A program made the position numbers and the translations under genes. The notes beneath the pieces are model-generated. The model was given only the letters and a program-made list of their open reading frames with translations. It had not been told where the DNA came from and searched no databases. Below, piece after piece: positions 34,071 to 42,869 of a stretch of 64,000 nucleotides of DNA. Each line of letters opens with the position of its first letter. Positions within the stretch are counted from its first letter, which is position 1. Source of the stretch: an uncultured Oligoflexia bacterium (lineage in GTDB: Bacteria; Bdellovibrionota; Bacteriovoracia; Bacteriovoracales; Bacteriovoracaceae); the NCBI GenBank assembly GCA_913058265.1, contig CAJXPQ010000001.1, positions 248,001 to 312,000 of the forward strand, written 5' to 3'.

Positions 34071-36181
34071 TAACTTTCGTAAAACTTCTTTTTATTAGTA
34101 ACAAGATCTTCTAAGTATGAACTTAACATATAACGGTCTTTATCAACCTCAACAGAATACTTCTTTATTGTATCGACAATATGGTCTAGACCAGAGGAAT
34201 CAGCGTAACGAAGGAGTCCTCCTCTAAAAGGTGGAAATCCAATTCCAAATATAAGGCCTAGATCAACTGTTGCCGCACTATCTACAATTTTCTCATTCAA
34301 AATCATTGCCGCTTCATTAATCATAGGAATCACACAACGCATTTGGATTTCAGTTTCATCCATTGATATTTTTTTACTTGGTAATAAGGCTTCAGCGTCA
34401 GGGTTTACTCCCGTTGATTTACCTCTTTCATCGTAAAGGTAGAAGCCTTTACCATTCTTTCTACCAAGAAGATCTTTAGCAACAGCTGCTTCAGATAACT
34501 TATTCGCTTTTGCTCTTGCACCTAAACCTGCTTCCATGATTTCACCAACGTGGACACATACATCAATCCCAACTTCATCCATTAAACGACAGGCACCCAT
34601 TGGCATACCAAAGTTTAGTATCGCTTTATCAATATCCTCAATAGAAACACCTGCCTCTAAAAGGTAAGCTGATTCATTTAGAAATGGTGCAAGAATTCTA
34701 TTCACTAGAAAACCTGGACAGTCATTTACAACTATAGGAGTCTTCTTTACATCTAAGACCCATTTATAAAGCTTATTGATTGTTTCATCAGAGACTCCAT
34801 CATGTCTGACTATCTCTACTAATGGCATTTTATTAACAGGATTAAAGAAGTGAAGACCGGCAAACCGTTCTGGCTTCTTAAGCGCTTGTGCCATTTCATT
34901 CACACTCAATGAGGATGTATTTGAAGTAAGTAAGCAATCATCACTCACATACTTTTCAACTTCAGAAAATACCATTTTCTTAACCTTCATACTCTCGACA
35001 ACCGCCTCAATAAGTAGATCTGCGCTTTTAAAGCCATCGTAGTTAAGTGTAGGTTTTATAGATCTTTGTTTTCTCTCAAAGTCATCATGAGAAAGTCTCT
35101 TTCTTTTTACTGCTGATTTAAAAGCAAGTGATGATTGCTTAAGACCTAATTCAAGCCCAACCGTATTGATATCTTTAAGTAGTGGTGCTTGACCAGCATT
35201 GGCCATGAGCCATGCAATACCACCGCCCATTGTACCACCACCAAGAACGGCACCCTTGCCTACACTCTTGATACTATCTTTCCCATCAAGTTTCTTAGCT
35301 TCATCTTGAAGAAAGAAAACGTGTTGTAATGCCTTAGACTGAGATGTCTGCGAGAGATCTCCAAAAGCAGAAGCCTCACTATCTAAATATGATGATCTTC
35401 TTTTCCCAAAGCTTGCTTCTAAGTGATCTAATATCTTCAAAGGAGCTGGATAAAATCCTTTTGTTTTTTCTAAGACTGTCTGTCTCGCTTTTCTAAAAAT
35501 AACTCCTCTTGCAAGGAAGTTCTCTGAAGCTTTCTCAGTGAATGAATCTTGCAAAGATTTATCTGCATCCTTCTTAAAAAGATACTCCGCACCTTTCTCA
35601 AGCATGCGCTCACTTGGCATAACATACTCACATAGACCAAGTCGTTTTGCTTTTATAGCTTTAAGTTGCTTTCCAGTTAAGAGTAAATCTAATGATGAAG
35701 TGAGACCAATCTTCTTTGGCAATCTATAAGTTCCACCAAAGCCAGGTAAAACACCTAGCATGACCTCAGGAAGTCCGAGACTAGTTTTCTTGCTATCTGA
35801 ACACATGATCTTAGTACAACTAAGTGCTAACTCAAGACCACCACCGAGACATATACCATCTACAAGTGCCATGCTTGGGACTTTTAAATCTTCAATTTTA
35901 TTAAAGACAGACTGTCCCTTCTCACAACCCTCACTAGCTTCGATTGCACTTGAGAGTGATTGAATCACACTTACATCCATTCCTGCTAAAAAGCAGCCTG
36001 GGATATGAGAAAATAAGAGCAGACCTTTAGCATTCTTATCATCAGAAATTTGAGAAAGAGCTTGATCTAACTCTTCCAATGTTTGCTTGCTAATAACAGT
36101 CATAGACTTTGTTTCATTCAGGCCAAAGCCTATATGATAAATCCCTTCTTTATTTTCAAAACTAAATTTTTCAAAGCTCAT
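34070..36181 (-). CDS. fadJ: FadJ-like enoyl-CoA hydratase/3-hydroxyacyl-CoA dehydrogenase
   Basis: 703 residues, the bifunctional alpha subunit of fatty acid beta-oxidation. N-terminal enoyl-CoA hydratase/isomerase domain (about 1-190; VDGICLGGGLELALSC and the oxyanion-hole GVLPGFGGTYRLP), linker, NAD-binding hydroxyacyl-CoA dehydrogenase domain (about 310-490; GAVLGGGTMGGGIAWLMANA and ERFAGLHFFNPVNKMPLVEI with the catalytic His), and C-terminal dehydrogenase domains (VVNDCPGFLVNRIL). Length matches FadJ/FadB. The thiolase gene precedes it by 9 bases, and a LolC/E-like permease follows with overlapping stop/start. Gives acetyl-CoA from fatty acids, in line with the AtoE/CoA-transferase genes. 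Confidence 0.93.
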   Translation of the reverse strand: MSFEKFSFENKEGIYHIGFGLNETKSMTVISKQTLEELDQALSQISDDKNAKGLLLFSHIPGCFLAGMDVSVIQSLSSAIEASEGCEKGQSVFNKIEDLKVPSMALVDGICLGGGLELALSCTKIMCSDSKKTSLGLPEVMLGVLPGFGGTYRLPKKIGLTSSLDLLLTGKQLKAIKAKRLGLCEYVMPSERMLEKGAEYLFKKDADKSLQDSFTEKASENFLARGVIFRKARQTVLEKTKGFYPAPLKILDHLEASFGKRRSSYLDSEASAFGDLSQTSQSKALQHVFFLQDEAKKLDGKDSIKSVGKGAVLGGGTMGGGIAWLMANAGQAPLLKDINTVGLELGLKQSSLAFKSAVKRKRLSHDDFERKQRSIKPTLNYDGFKSADLLIEAVVESMKVKKMVFSEVEKYVSDDCLLTSNTSSLSVNEMAQALKKPERFAGLHFFNPVNKMPLVEIVRHDGVSDETINKLYKWVLDVKKTPIVVNDCPGFLVNRILAPFLNESAYLLEAGVSIEDIDKAILNFGMPMGACRLMDEVGIDVCVHVGEIMEAGLGARAKANKLSEAAVAKDLLGRKNGKGFYLYDERGKSTGVNPDAEALLPSKKISMDETEIQMRCVIPMINEAAMILNEKIVDSAATVDLGLIFGIGFPPFRGGLLRYADSSGLDHIVDTIKKYSVEVDKDRYMLSSYLEDLVTNKKKFYES

Positions 36182-36190
36182 ATTATTATC

Positions 36191-37477
36191 CTAGACTTTT
36201 AAATTTTCAATTATCATGGCACCACCCTGGCCGCCACCAATACAAAGAGAAGCAACACCGTACTTAGCTTTTCTCTTTTCTAATTCGTGAGCAAGAGTAA
36301 CAACGAGACGACTCCCAGTAGAACCAACTGGATGTCCAAGCGAGATAGCACCGCCATTAACATTGAGTTTACTCATATCCATAGCACCGAGAACATCCAC
36401 GCCCCATCTTGCAGCAAGATCCTTCTCTCTCATAACTTTAAGACAACCCATCACCTGAGCAGCAAATGCCTCGTTGATTTCGACAAGATCCATGTCTGCA
36501 AGTTTTAATCCTGTTCTCTTAAAGATACCGTCCATAGCGAGTACAGGACCTAGTCCCATTCTCTCAGGCTCAAGCCCATGAAAATGATAATCAATCATTC
36601 TGGCCATAGGTTCAAGGTTATACTTTTTTACAGCAGCCTCTGAACATACCATCCACATACTTCCTCCATCAGTGATGGGGCAAGCATTACCGACAGTGAC
36701 TGTTCCCGTACGTTTTTCAAAGTAGGGTTTAAGCTTAGCAAGTTTTTCAACAGATGAATCACCACGAGGGCCGAAGTCACTGGAGATAACTTTATCTAAT
36801 TTTTCACCAGCAATAATGGGTACGATCTCTTCTCTAAATCTTCCTTCATTAATTGCAGTGATTGCTTTGCGATGAGATTCATTTGCATACTCATCTTGTT
36901 GAGTTCGAGTAAATCCAAATTCACGAGCAATTTTTTCTGCTGTTTGTCCCATATTTAGTCCACAAAACGGATCCGTAAGCCCTTGCTCAAGGGCAATAAT
37001 AGGACTCAAATGTGGAAGTCTAAATCCCGACACCGCCTTTAGTTTATTTTTCGGATTTTTTGCTTTCATAAGTTGCATGAAAAAATCAGTCATTTCATCA
37101 CTATATATAAGAGGAGCCTGTGACATGTTTTCAACACCTCCAGCAAATATAATATCAGAACGTCCAGAGCCTACCTTTAAAAAAGCTTGAGATAATGCCT
37201 CCATACCTGAAGCACAATTTCTGTGAACAGTGTATCCGGATGTTCTTTGATCAAGTCCAGCTTCTAAAGCTATCACTCTACCAATATTGGGATACTTTGC
37301 AGGATTACCAACGCAGCCAATAATCACTTCATCAACATCATCTGAAGCAATACCGCTTGATTCAACCATATCTCGAATGAGATAATCGCCGAGGTAAGGT
37401 GCGGGTATATCCTTAAATATAGTCCCAGACTTTGCTTGTGGAGAACGTTTTCCGTTAACAAGATAAACAGGTTGCAT
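36191..37477 (-). CDS. Acetyl-CoA acyltransferase (thiolase, FadI/FadA-like)
   Basis: 428 residues, thiolase of the beta-oxidation cycle, cleaving 3-ketoacyl-CoA to acetyl-CoA and a shortened acyl-CoA. The nucleophilic Cys is in VHRNCASGMEALSQAF (about 88). The catalytic His is in NVNGGAISLGHPVGSTGSRL, and the second Cys is in ASLCIGGGQGGAMIIE. The length (428, versus about 390 for FadA) and early sequence suggest the FadI type. It leads an operon with the FadJ-like gene 9 bases downstream and the permease after that. A terminator for the neighbouring gene lies about 120 bases away, so it starts its own transcript. Confidence 0.93.
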   Translation of the reverse strand: MQPVYLVNGKRSPQAKSGTIFKDIPAPYLGDYLIRDMVESSGIASDDVDEVIIGCVGNPAKYPNIGRVIALEAGLDQRTSGYTVHRNCASGMEALSQAFLKVGSGRSDIIFAGGVENMSQAPLIYSDEMTDFFMQLMKAKNPKNKLKAVSGFRLPHLSPIIALEQGLTDPFCGLNMGQTAEKIAREFGFTRTQQDEYANESHRKAITAINEGRFREEIVPIIAGEKLDKVISSDFGPRGDSSVEKLAKLKPYFEKRTGTVTVGNACPITDGGSMWMVCSEAAVKKYNLEPMARMIDYHFHGLEPERMGLGPVLAMDGIFKRTGLKLADMDLVEINEAFAAQVMGCLKVMREKDLAARWGVDVLGAMDMSKLNVNGGAISLGHPVGSTGSRLVVTLAHELEKRKAKYGVASLCIGGGQGGAMIIENLKV

Positions 37478-37543
37478 ATACCTTCCTTTATAATGAATTA
37501 TCTACAAATAATAATAAAGTTTTAACGATGGGTCTATGGAAAT

Positions 37544-37569
37544 AAAAAAGCCTCTGTATGGACAGAGGC
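37544..37569 (-). terminator. Rho-independent terminator
   Basis: GCCTCTGT (37550-37557), loop ATGG, ACAGAGGC (37562-37569); the A run at 37544-37549 is the T tract on the minus strand. It lies about 30 bases after the outer-membrane protein stop. Confidence 0.85.
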
Positions 37570-37598
37570 GATTATTCGATAAGATATAATGCAGCTCA

Positions 37599-38762
37599 CT
37601 AAAACTGTGCTAACAATCCAACAAAGAAGCTTATAATATTAGCATCTCCAAGTTCTGCCGATAAATCCTCTAGTCTTAATTGATCTGGAGCTTTGTAATT
37701 ATTTCTACCGCTTTCACTGGAAATATTCCCGCCGATAGCTCGCTTATAATTTAGCTCAACATTCATACCAAAACCTTGAGTAAAAAGGACTTCAGATCCG
37801 GTAGTGAGTTCAAGGTTTACGTTTGAAACAGTCACTTCTTCATTACCAAACTCGAAGCCATTACTATAGAAGTTATTGTTACCAAAACTACCACCGCCAA
37901 ATGGATCGAATGAGTTATTATTTGTGTATTTCAGATGAGATCGATTATAACCAATTCCTGCTCCGATATATGGTAAAAACCTATCGTTTCTTAAAACATA
38001 CATTTTAGCATACATACTCACATTCATATTTGTATACTCGATTTCTCTACCACCATATTGAGATTCATATCCAAGACCCCAGTCGGCAGGAAAGTAATCA
38101 CCGCTTCCAAAGTCTTCAGTCAGCATACTTTTGTACGCGAAGCCGATTCCAACAGCAAATCTTCTACTGATATTTGACTCAATTTTAGTTCCGATAGATA
38201 GATTTGTCTCAAAGTTTTCATTTTCTGTCATCAACGTAGAGTATCCAATAAATGGTAAAATTTTGAAATTATCGCCAAATGTCTCGTCTGGCTTATGTTT
38301 GTGCTTAGCTGTACTTGAAGACACCTCTGGCCTTGCTGGAGCGGCCTGAGAGCTCGTAACTCTATCTTCTTTAACATATTCTTCACAACCGTCTTTTTCG
38401 CCTTCACTCATCAGACAATCAATTTTCTTATTAAACTTATCTATTGTTACTTGAGACTCTTTTCTTTCTTCAATTAAGTCTTCAGTAACATCGGCAAGCT
38501 TTTCAGTAGATTTTGAAAGCTCACTATACTTTTTCTTTTTAGCCTTGTTTACAACAATTGCCGTCTTTTGCTTTTTAAGCTCACGTTTAACATTTTCAAG
38601 TTCACCATCTGTGGGTTCAACTTCTTCTGCTACGTAACCATTAATATTAATAGGGTCACTCTTTAGGTAATTCTCATCGTTCGCAAATACACCTGTAAAA
38701 GTAGCTGATGCAACAGCGAGCAACAAAAATGTCTTCATTAATGATTGCTTGTTAGTTTTCAT
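37599..38762 (-). CDS. Outer-membrane beta-barrel protein with coiled-coil N-terminus
   Basis: 387 residues from the ATG at 38762 (GAGGAG ribosome site); an upstream TTG would add 25 unlikely residues. Signal peptide at about 1-27. Then a Lys/Glu-rich region of about 90 residues (ENVKRELKKQKTAIVVNKAK, EKLADVTEDLIEERKESQVT), probably helical or coiled-coil, with a Cys pair. The last 210 residues form an OmpA/Omp-W-like barrel with alternating strands (ILPFIGYSTLMTEN, FAVGIGFAYKSML, RFLPYIGAGIGYNRS) and a terminal Phe (FFVGLLAQF) for BAM recognition. It could bridge the periplasm and anchor to the wall through its helical region. A terminator follows. No close named family. Confidence 0.78.
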   Translation of the reverse strand: MKTNKQSLMKTFLLLAVASATFTGVFANDENYLKSDPININGYVAEEVEPTDGELENVKRELKKQKTAIVVNKAKKKKYSELSKSTEKLADVTEDLIEERKESQVTIDKFNKKIDCLMSEGEKDGCEEYVKEDRVTSSQAAPARPEVSSSTAKHKHKPDETFGDNFKILPFIGYSTLMTENENFETNLSIGTKIESNISRRFAVGIGFAYKSMLTEDFGSGDYFPADWGLGYESQYGGREIEYTNMNVSMYAKMYVLRNDRFLPYIGAGIGYNRSHLKYTNNNSFDPFGGGSFGNNNFYSNGFEFGNEEVTVSNVNLELTTGSEVLFTQGFGMNVELNYKRAIGGNISSESGRNNYKAPDQLRLEDLSAELGDANIISFFVGLLAQF

Positions 38763-38901
38763 TTTTTTCTCCTCGAATATAAAACATACAAGATCAGTGT
38801 ACATAAAAACACTGACGCGCCACAGCGTTTCACTCATGGCGTGTAAATATTACGTGGGGATGTAAAAATTTTGGTCGAAGCCTTAAAGTAAAATCAAATA
38901 C

Positions 38902-39126
38902 TTAGCGCCTAACCTTAAATCTTAGGTATCTACCTTCGAAGTTCGCGTTGCCCCCTTCTAGGGTAGATTTGTAAGATAAGAGATATGTAGAAAGAAAGCT
39001 ATCAGGATTAGTGATTAGATATTCATCCAATTTTTTAAAAACTGAGATCGCAATTACAGTAACGACAAGAATTAATAAGATGTATTCGGTCATAGTCTGA
39101 CCTTTTTCATTATTAAGGCATTTCAT
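38902..39126 (-). CDS. Flp-type (type IVb) pilin-like protein
   Basis: 74 residues. MKCLNNEKG/QTMTEYILLI carries the Flp prepilin signature: Gly before the cleavage, then Gln-Thr-Met-Thr-Glu-Tyr with the Glu at position 5 and a hydrophobic helix (YILLILVVTVIAISVF). The tail after the helix (about 40 residues, ending RYLRFKVRR) is basic and unlike most Flp pilins. Its ATG lies 4 bases after the stop of the preceding gene, so it belongs to the leftward SufE/HemB/LPS operon although no tad/rcp genes are nearby. Confidence 0.75.
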   Translation of the reverse strand: MKCLNNEKGQTMTEYILLILVVTVIAISVFKKLDEYLITNPDSFLSTYLLSYKSTLEGGNANFEGRYLRFKVRR

Positions 39127-39130
39127 ATGT

Positions 39131-40513
39131 CTATTTTACATGAGTTTTAGAAAAATTTATATCAGATGAAAAAACATCCAACATATATGACAGGAATCCT
39201 AGTGATTTTGTACGATTAGGGCCGCAGTGAGAAATACCTTGAATTTTAGTATTGCCAGAAAATAGGTACAGATCCTTAAGGGCAAAGTTATGGTGAGGAT
39301 GAAGCATCGCCTTTTGTTCTGGTGGATATTCATACCAAATATCAAAGCCAGTTGTAACTTTGGCCGTATTAAAGAAAGGTTCCCTCTCAAATCCTGGCAA
39401 CATCGCCTCAAGAGATGTGAAAATATCCTCCAAAGCATGCTGGTAGTAGAAGCTGGCCTTTGTTCCTAAATAGTCAGCATAAGAATAGGAAGCTACCATC
39501 TTGCCATCTTCATCAATGAAGATTTCCCAATAAGGAAAATCACTCCCCATACGTGCTTCAGTGGTAAAAATAATTCGTTTATTCATAAAGGAGCTTACGA
39601 ATTCGTGTTGCACAGTATACCTAACTTCAATACTTTTGAATGGAATACCTTCGGTCTTATTTCTAAACGGGAGTTCTACAGCGGTTTGATCAAAGTAATA
39701 GGTCTTATTCGTTTTGATGACACCGTCAATTGATCCCAATAGAATGTACTCTAAGTAATTATCTCTGATGCCCCAATCCGCAACTTTCGCAGACTTAGTG
39801 TCTCCACCCAAAGCGCGATACTCTTCAAGTAAGTCATCTCGCATATAAGTATAATCAACTTTATAACGAGGAGATAAAATAGAGATTAATAGATATTTAG
39901 ATTCAACAGCGCTTATACCTGAAGAAAAAACTGACTGAAACATAACTTGCAAAATATAGTGAAATTGTTTCGTTACGAGTGTATTCATTTCAAGGTAGTT
40001 AAAGAAATGCTCAAACAATTCATTCATTTGTAAACTACTCTCAGAGATAAAAGCACTATCAATGTCTTCTTTTTCAAAGTAATCGAAAGAGTGAACTGAT
40101 AATTGATCCAAGTATTTAAAGAAGTCTTGGTCAAAGACGTCGCTATTAATATTCATAAAGTGCTGGTGATAAATGTCAGAAAAGCAATCAGGCATCTTAC
40201 GAGCAATTTCTTTGATATTAGCGTAGGGCGAGTCACAGAATTCAACCAGTGTATCGTTTAAATTTAAAATTGTGTTTTGCTCAAGCAGATAAGTATCAAT
40301 ATTCTTTAATACTTCAATATCATATTTTTCACCAAGATTTAATAAGACCGAGCGCTCAAGGTAGCCAATATTCTGACACCACTTTGATGCAAAGGATTTT
40401 TCAGATTCCTCAATAATAAGTGTATTATTATTCTTAATAACAGAAATCAGACCATATATTAATGAAATATAATTTTGTCCCAATATACATGTATCATATG
40501 ACTTTCTAAGCAT
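39131..40513 (-). CDS. Unknown protein with Rossmann-like N-terminus
   Basis: 460 residues, no signal peptide. The start SYDTCILGQNYISLIYGLIS resembles a degenerate FAD/NAD-binding beta-alpha-beta turn (G-x-x-x-x-x-x-x-x-G) followed by TLIIEESEKSFASKWCQN where a nucleotide-binding acidic residue would sit. Beyond that, it matches nothing I recognise. It is contiguous with the WaaA-like gene before it (1 base) and the pilin gene after it (4 bases). A role in lipopolysaccharide or pilus assembly is possible from context only; an amine-oxidase-like degenerate enzyme is another option. Confidence 0.6.
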   Translation of the reverse strand: MLRKSYDTCILGQNYISLIYGLISVIKNNNTLIIEESEKSFASKWCQNIGYLERSVLLNLGEKYDIEVLKNIDTYLLEQNTILNLNDTLVEFCDSPYANIKEIARKMPDCFSDIYHQHFMNINSDVFDQDFFKYLDQLSVHSFDYFEKEDIDSAFISESSLQMNELFEHFFNYLEMNTLVTKQFHYILQVMFQSVFSSGISAVESKYLLISILSPRYKVDYTYMRDDLLEEYRALGGDTKSAKVADWGIRDNYLEYILLGSIDGVIKTNKTYYFDQTAVELPFRNKTEGIPFKSIEVRYTVQHEFVSSFMNKRIIFTTEARMGSDFPYWEIFIDEDGKMVASYSYADYLGTKASFYYQHALEDIFTSLEAMLPGFEREPFFNTAKVTTGFDIWYEYPPEQKAMLHPHHNFALKDLYLFSGNTKIQGISHCGPNRTKSLGFLSYMLDVFSSDINFSKTHVK

Positions 40514-41800
40514 TTAAATTTCCTCTATCAACCATGTTAGGACCTTATTAAAACTCTGGCCATGGATATCATCTGAAATTATTGCTTGGTTTTTATAATG
40601 TGACTGATCAAGAGTCATTGTAACTTCGTTTAAGCTACCTTTTCGATCAATTTTTTCACTATACTTGGAATGAATATAACGATACTCAGAAGATCGATCT
40701 GTCTTAGGGCCGCAGACAATATGGCAGCCAGCGAAATAAGGTTCAAGTACGCTATGAATAGATTCACCAAAGCCTCCACCAATATAGGCGGTGTCATAGA
40801 AAGTAAAAAGTTCGCAAAGAATACCTTTTACATTAAAGAGCCAAATGCCTGGTCCTTGTTCGGCTTCCTGGATCATAAGTCTCATTTGATCATCAGTAGT
40901 ATCAACTGTTACTGGATAAATAGGTATATTATTTTTATCGAAGTAATCCACAATCACATCTAAATGTTCATGATCAAGTTTATGAGGAGCAATGGCAATA
41001 TGCTTATTAGTTGTATTGAGAGAGTCAAAGATTGAGAGTTCGTGATCCCAAAGACTACCGAAAATAAGTTTTTGTTCTTGAGTATCTAAATAATCCCTTA
41101 GAAGTGTGAAGGAACCGATTTTTGCCAGGATTGTATCAAAGGCTTTATCCTGCCTTTTTCTGATTTGAACTTCTCTAAAGTCAAAAACATCAATTTTATG
41201 ACTAGGAATCTTAAGATCATTAATAAATATTTTTTTGTCTAGCTCTGTTGCCGCAATAATTTTATCAAAGGAGAGGTAGCAGTTCCTTAGATACCACTTC
41301 ACTAGAAAGTTTTTATCTTTGAATGTTACCACCATCCCAGACAGTAGGATTAGTTTAACCCCTTTTTTACGTCCATAAGATAAAAGTTCAGGGAAAAAAT
41401 CATAACGGCACAAAAAGAGATATTTTCCAGTAAGCCAATGTTTTGAATTCGTTTTATGACCAGAAGGGTTAAACCTTAAAATAGGAAGTCTCAAAAGTCT
41501 TAATTGATCAGGGTATTGTTTTTGTAAAGCTTGGCACTTATGCTCGACACTTGGAGAGCAATAAATAATCTCAACAAATTGCTGGTCTAATAGTAGTGAC
41601 AAAACAATAGAGTAAACCTGCTCTAACTCTCCCTCAGAAGACACCTCAAAACTGTAGGTGGCAGATTGTACGGATGGGTTCTCTAAGAGTTCTTTGAGTT
41701 CAAAGTCGAGACGCATTCGTGAGCTTAAAGAAAAAAATGGAAGCACAAAGCGGAGAACCGGATATAAAAGTGACCTCATTAGAATATAAGTTTTATACAA
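40514..41800 (-). CDS. waaA: Kdo transferase-like glycosyltransferase (WaaA family, divergent)
   Basis: 428 residues with a GT-B plan. MYKTYILMRSLLYPVLRFVLPFFSLSSRMR is an N-terminal membrane-associated helix as in WaaA. SEGELEQVYSIVLSLLLDQQ matches the donor-side half. IFGSLWDHELSIFDSLN and IAIAPHKLDHEHL replace the usual GSTHxGEE segments, and AYIGGGFGESIHSVLEPYFAG with HIVCGPKTD is the characteristic C-terminal WaaA motif. The enzyme adds Kdo to lipid A at the inner membrane. The motif drift is larger than in typical WaaA, so another GT30-like activity is possible. It overlaps the heptosyltransferase gene by 8 bases. Confidence 0.75.
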   Translation of the reverse strand: MYKTYILMRSLLYPVLRFVLPFFSLSSRMRLDFELKELLENPSVQSATYSFEVSSEGELEQVYSIVLSLLLDQQFVEIIYCSPSVEHKCQALQKQYPDQLRLLRLPILRFNPSGHKTNSKHWLTGKYLFLCRYDFFPELLSYGRKKGVKLILLSGMVVTFKDKNFLVKWYLRNCYLSFDKIIAATELDKKIFINDLKIPSHKIDVFDFREVQIRKRQDKAFDTILAKIGSFTLLRDYLDTQEQKLIFGSLWDHELSIFDSLNTTNKHIAIAPHKLDHEHLDVIVDYFDKNNIPIYPVTVDTTDDQMRLMIQEAEQGPGIWLFNVKGILCELFTFYDTAYIGGGFGESIHSVLEPYFAGCHIVCGPKTDRSSEYRYIHSKYSEKIDRKGSLNEVTMTLDQSHYKNQAIISDDIHGQSFNKVLTWLIEEI

Positions 41801-42860
41801 TTTGTCCTCTCTTTAATTTCATCTGCATAAACTCATCATAAACCTTTTCTGCCGTTAATAAGCTCATACAAAATTGCTCCGATCGAAAGCATTTCTTTGA
41901 ACCAGTCCCAGAGCATGGACGACACCATATATCCACGGATAAGCTTTTTGAGTTTAATAAATGCGGTCTAAAGCCAAAAGACTCTGAAGTAGGTCCAAAA
42001 AGACTTAAGGTCGGAATTCCAAAAGACTCGGCCATATGTAGAGAGCCAGTATCATTTGTAAAACAAAACTCTGCATGAGAAATAATTTTGAGAGTTTGCT
42101 CTAAGTTTGTTTTTCCCTGCAAGTTCAGAACTCTTGGACCATCTAAGAGTTCTTTGCAATAGGTATCTCCAGGTCCAGCGACAATAATAATATCTAGACC
42201 TACATTGCGTTCATCATCTAAAAAGATTGTCATAAACTTATTCACAGATTCAATAGGCCAACGCTTTCCTTGAAAAGATGCAACCGGAGAGATCACTAGA
42301 TATTTATATGCATGATCATTCACAGATTGTTTAAAGGAGTATGGAGTCGTTGTTAGCCCAGTCAGATTAAACTCAGATTGAGAAGATAACTTTTCCTGAA
42401 AATTTTTAGTTTCAGAACTTAAACCAAAAAGAAAAGCAAAGTCTTTAATTAAACGTTCATGATGAGATGGCAAATTCTTCATTAAATCCCATTTGAAATA
42501 AATAAGGATCTTTCTAAGTATACTTCTTTTATCCACAACAATTTTTGGAATACCACTAATAAAAAATCTTAGGATCTTAGCTCTTAAAGTATTATGAAGA
42601 TCAATAACAAAATCAATTTGAGCCGTCTCTTGAATTTGATTTGCTAAACTTTGAATATTTTTTATATCTTTAAGTCCCTTTGAACGATCTAAATAGTAAA
42701 GAGAATCAATATGAGGATGGCCTTCAACTAGTGAGCTAAATTCACGCGAAGTTACAAAGCTAATCTTAAGATTAGGAAAACTTAGTTTTAACCAACTCAT
42801 TAAAGGTGTTTGTAATATGATATCCCCAAGACTAGAGAATCTAACTATAACAACATGCAT
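41793..42860 (-). CDS. Glycosyltransferase family 9 (heptosyltransferase-like)
   Basis: 355 residues, GT9 family (WaaC/WaaF/RfaQ). MHVVIVRFSSLGDIILQTPL is the standard N-terminal motif with SSLGD; FPNLKISFVTSREFSSLVEG follows. DFVIDLHNTLRAKIL and the C-terminal FCFTNDTGSLHMAESFGIPT with LSLFGPTSESFGF (the D/E-TG-x-x-H-x-A motif) are clear. CSGTGSKKCFRSEQFCM near the end resembles the GT9 Cys-containing tail. It transfers heptose from an ADP-heptose donor to the LPS core, probably just outside Kdo. The neighbouring Kdo transferase supports this. Confidence 0.88.
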   Translation of the reverse strand: MHVVIVRFSSLGDIILQTPLMSWLKLSFPNLKISFVTSREFSSLVEGHPHIDSLYYLDRSKGLKDIKNIQSLANQIQETAQIDFVIDLHNTLRAKILRFFISGIPKIVVDKRSILRKILIYFKWDLMKNLPSHHERLIKDFAFLFGLSSETKNFQEKLSSQSEFNLTGLTTTPYSFKQSVNDHAYKYLVISPVASFQGKRWPIESVNKFMTIFLDDERNVGLDIIIVAGPGDTYCKELLDGPRVLNLQGKTNLEQTLKIISHAEFCFTNDTGSLHMAESFGIPTLSLFGPTSESFGFRPHLLNSKSLSVDIWCRPCSGTGSKKCFRSEQFCMSLLTAEKVYDEFMQMKLKRGQIV

Positions 42861-42869
42861 GAGAATAGT

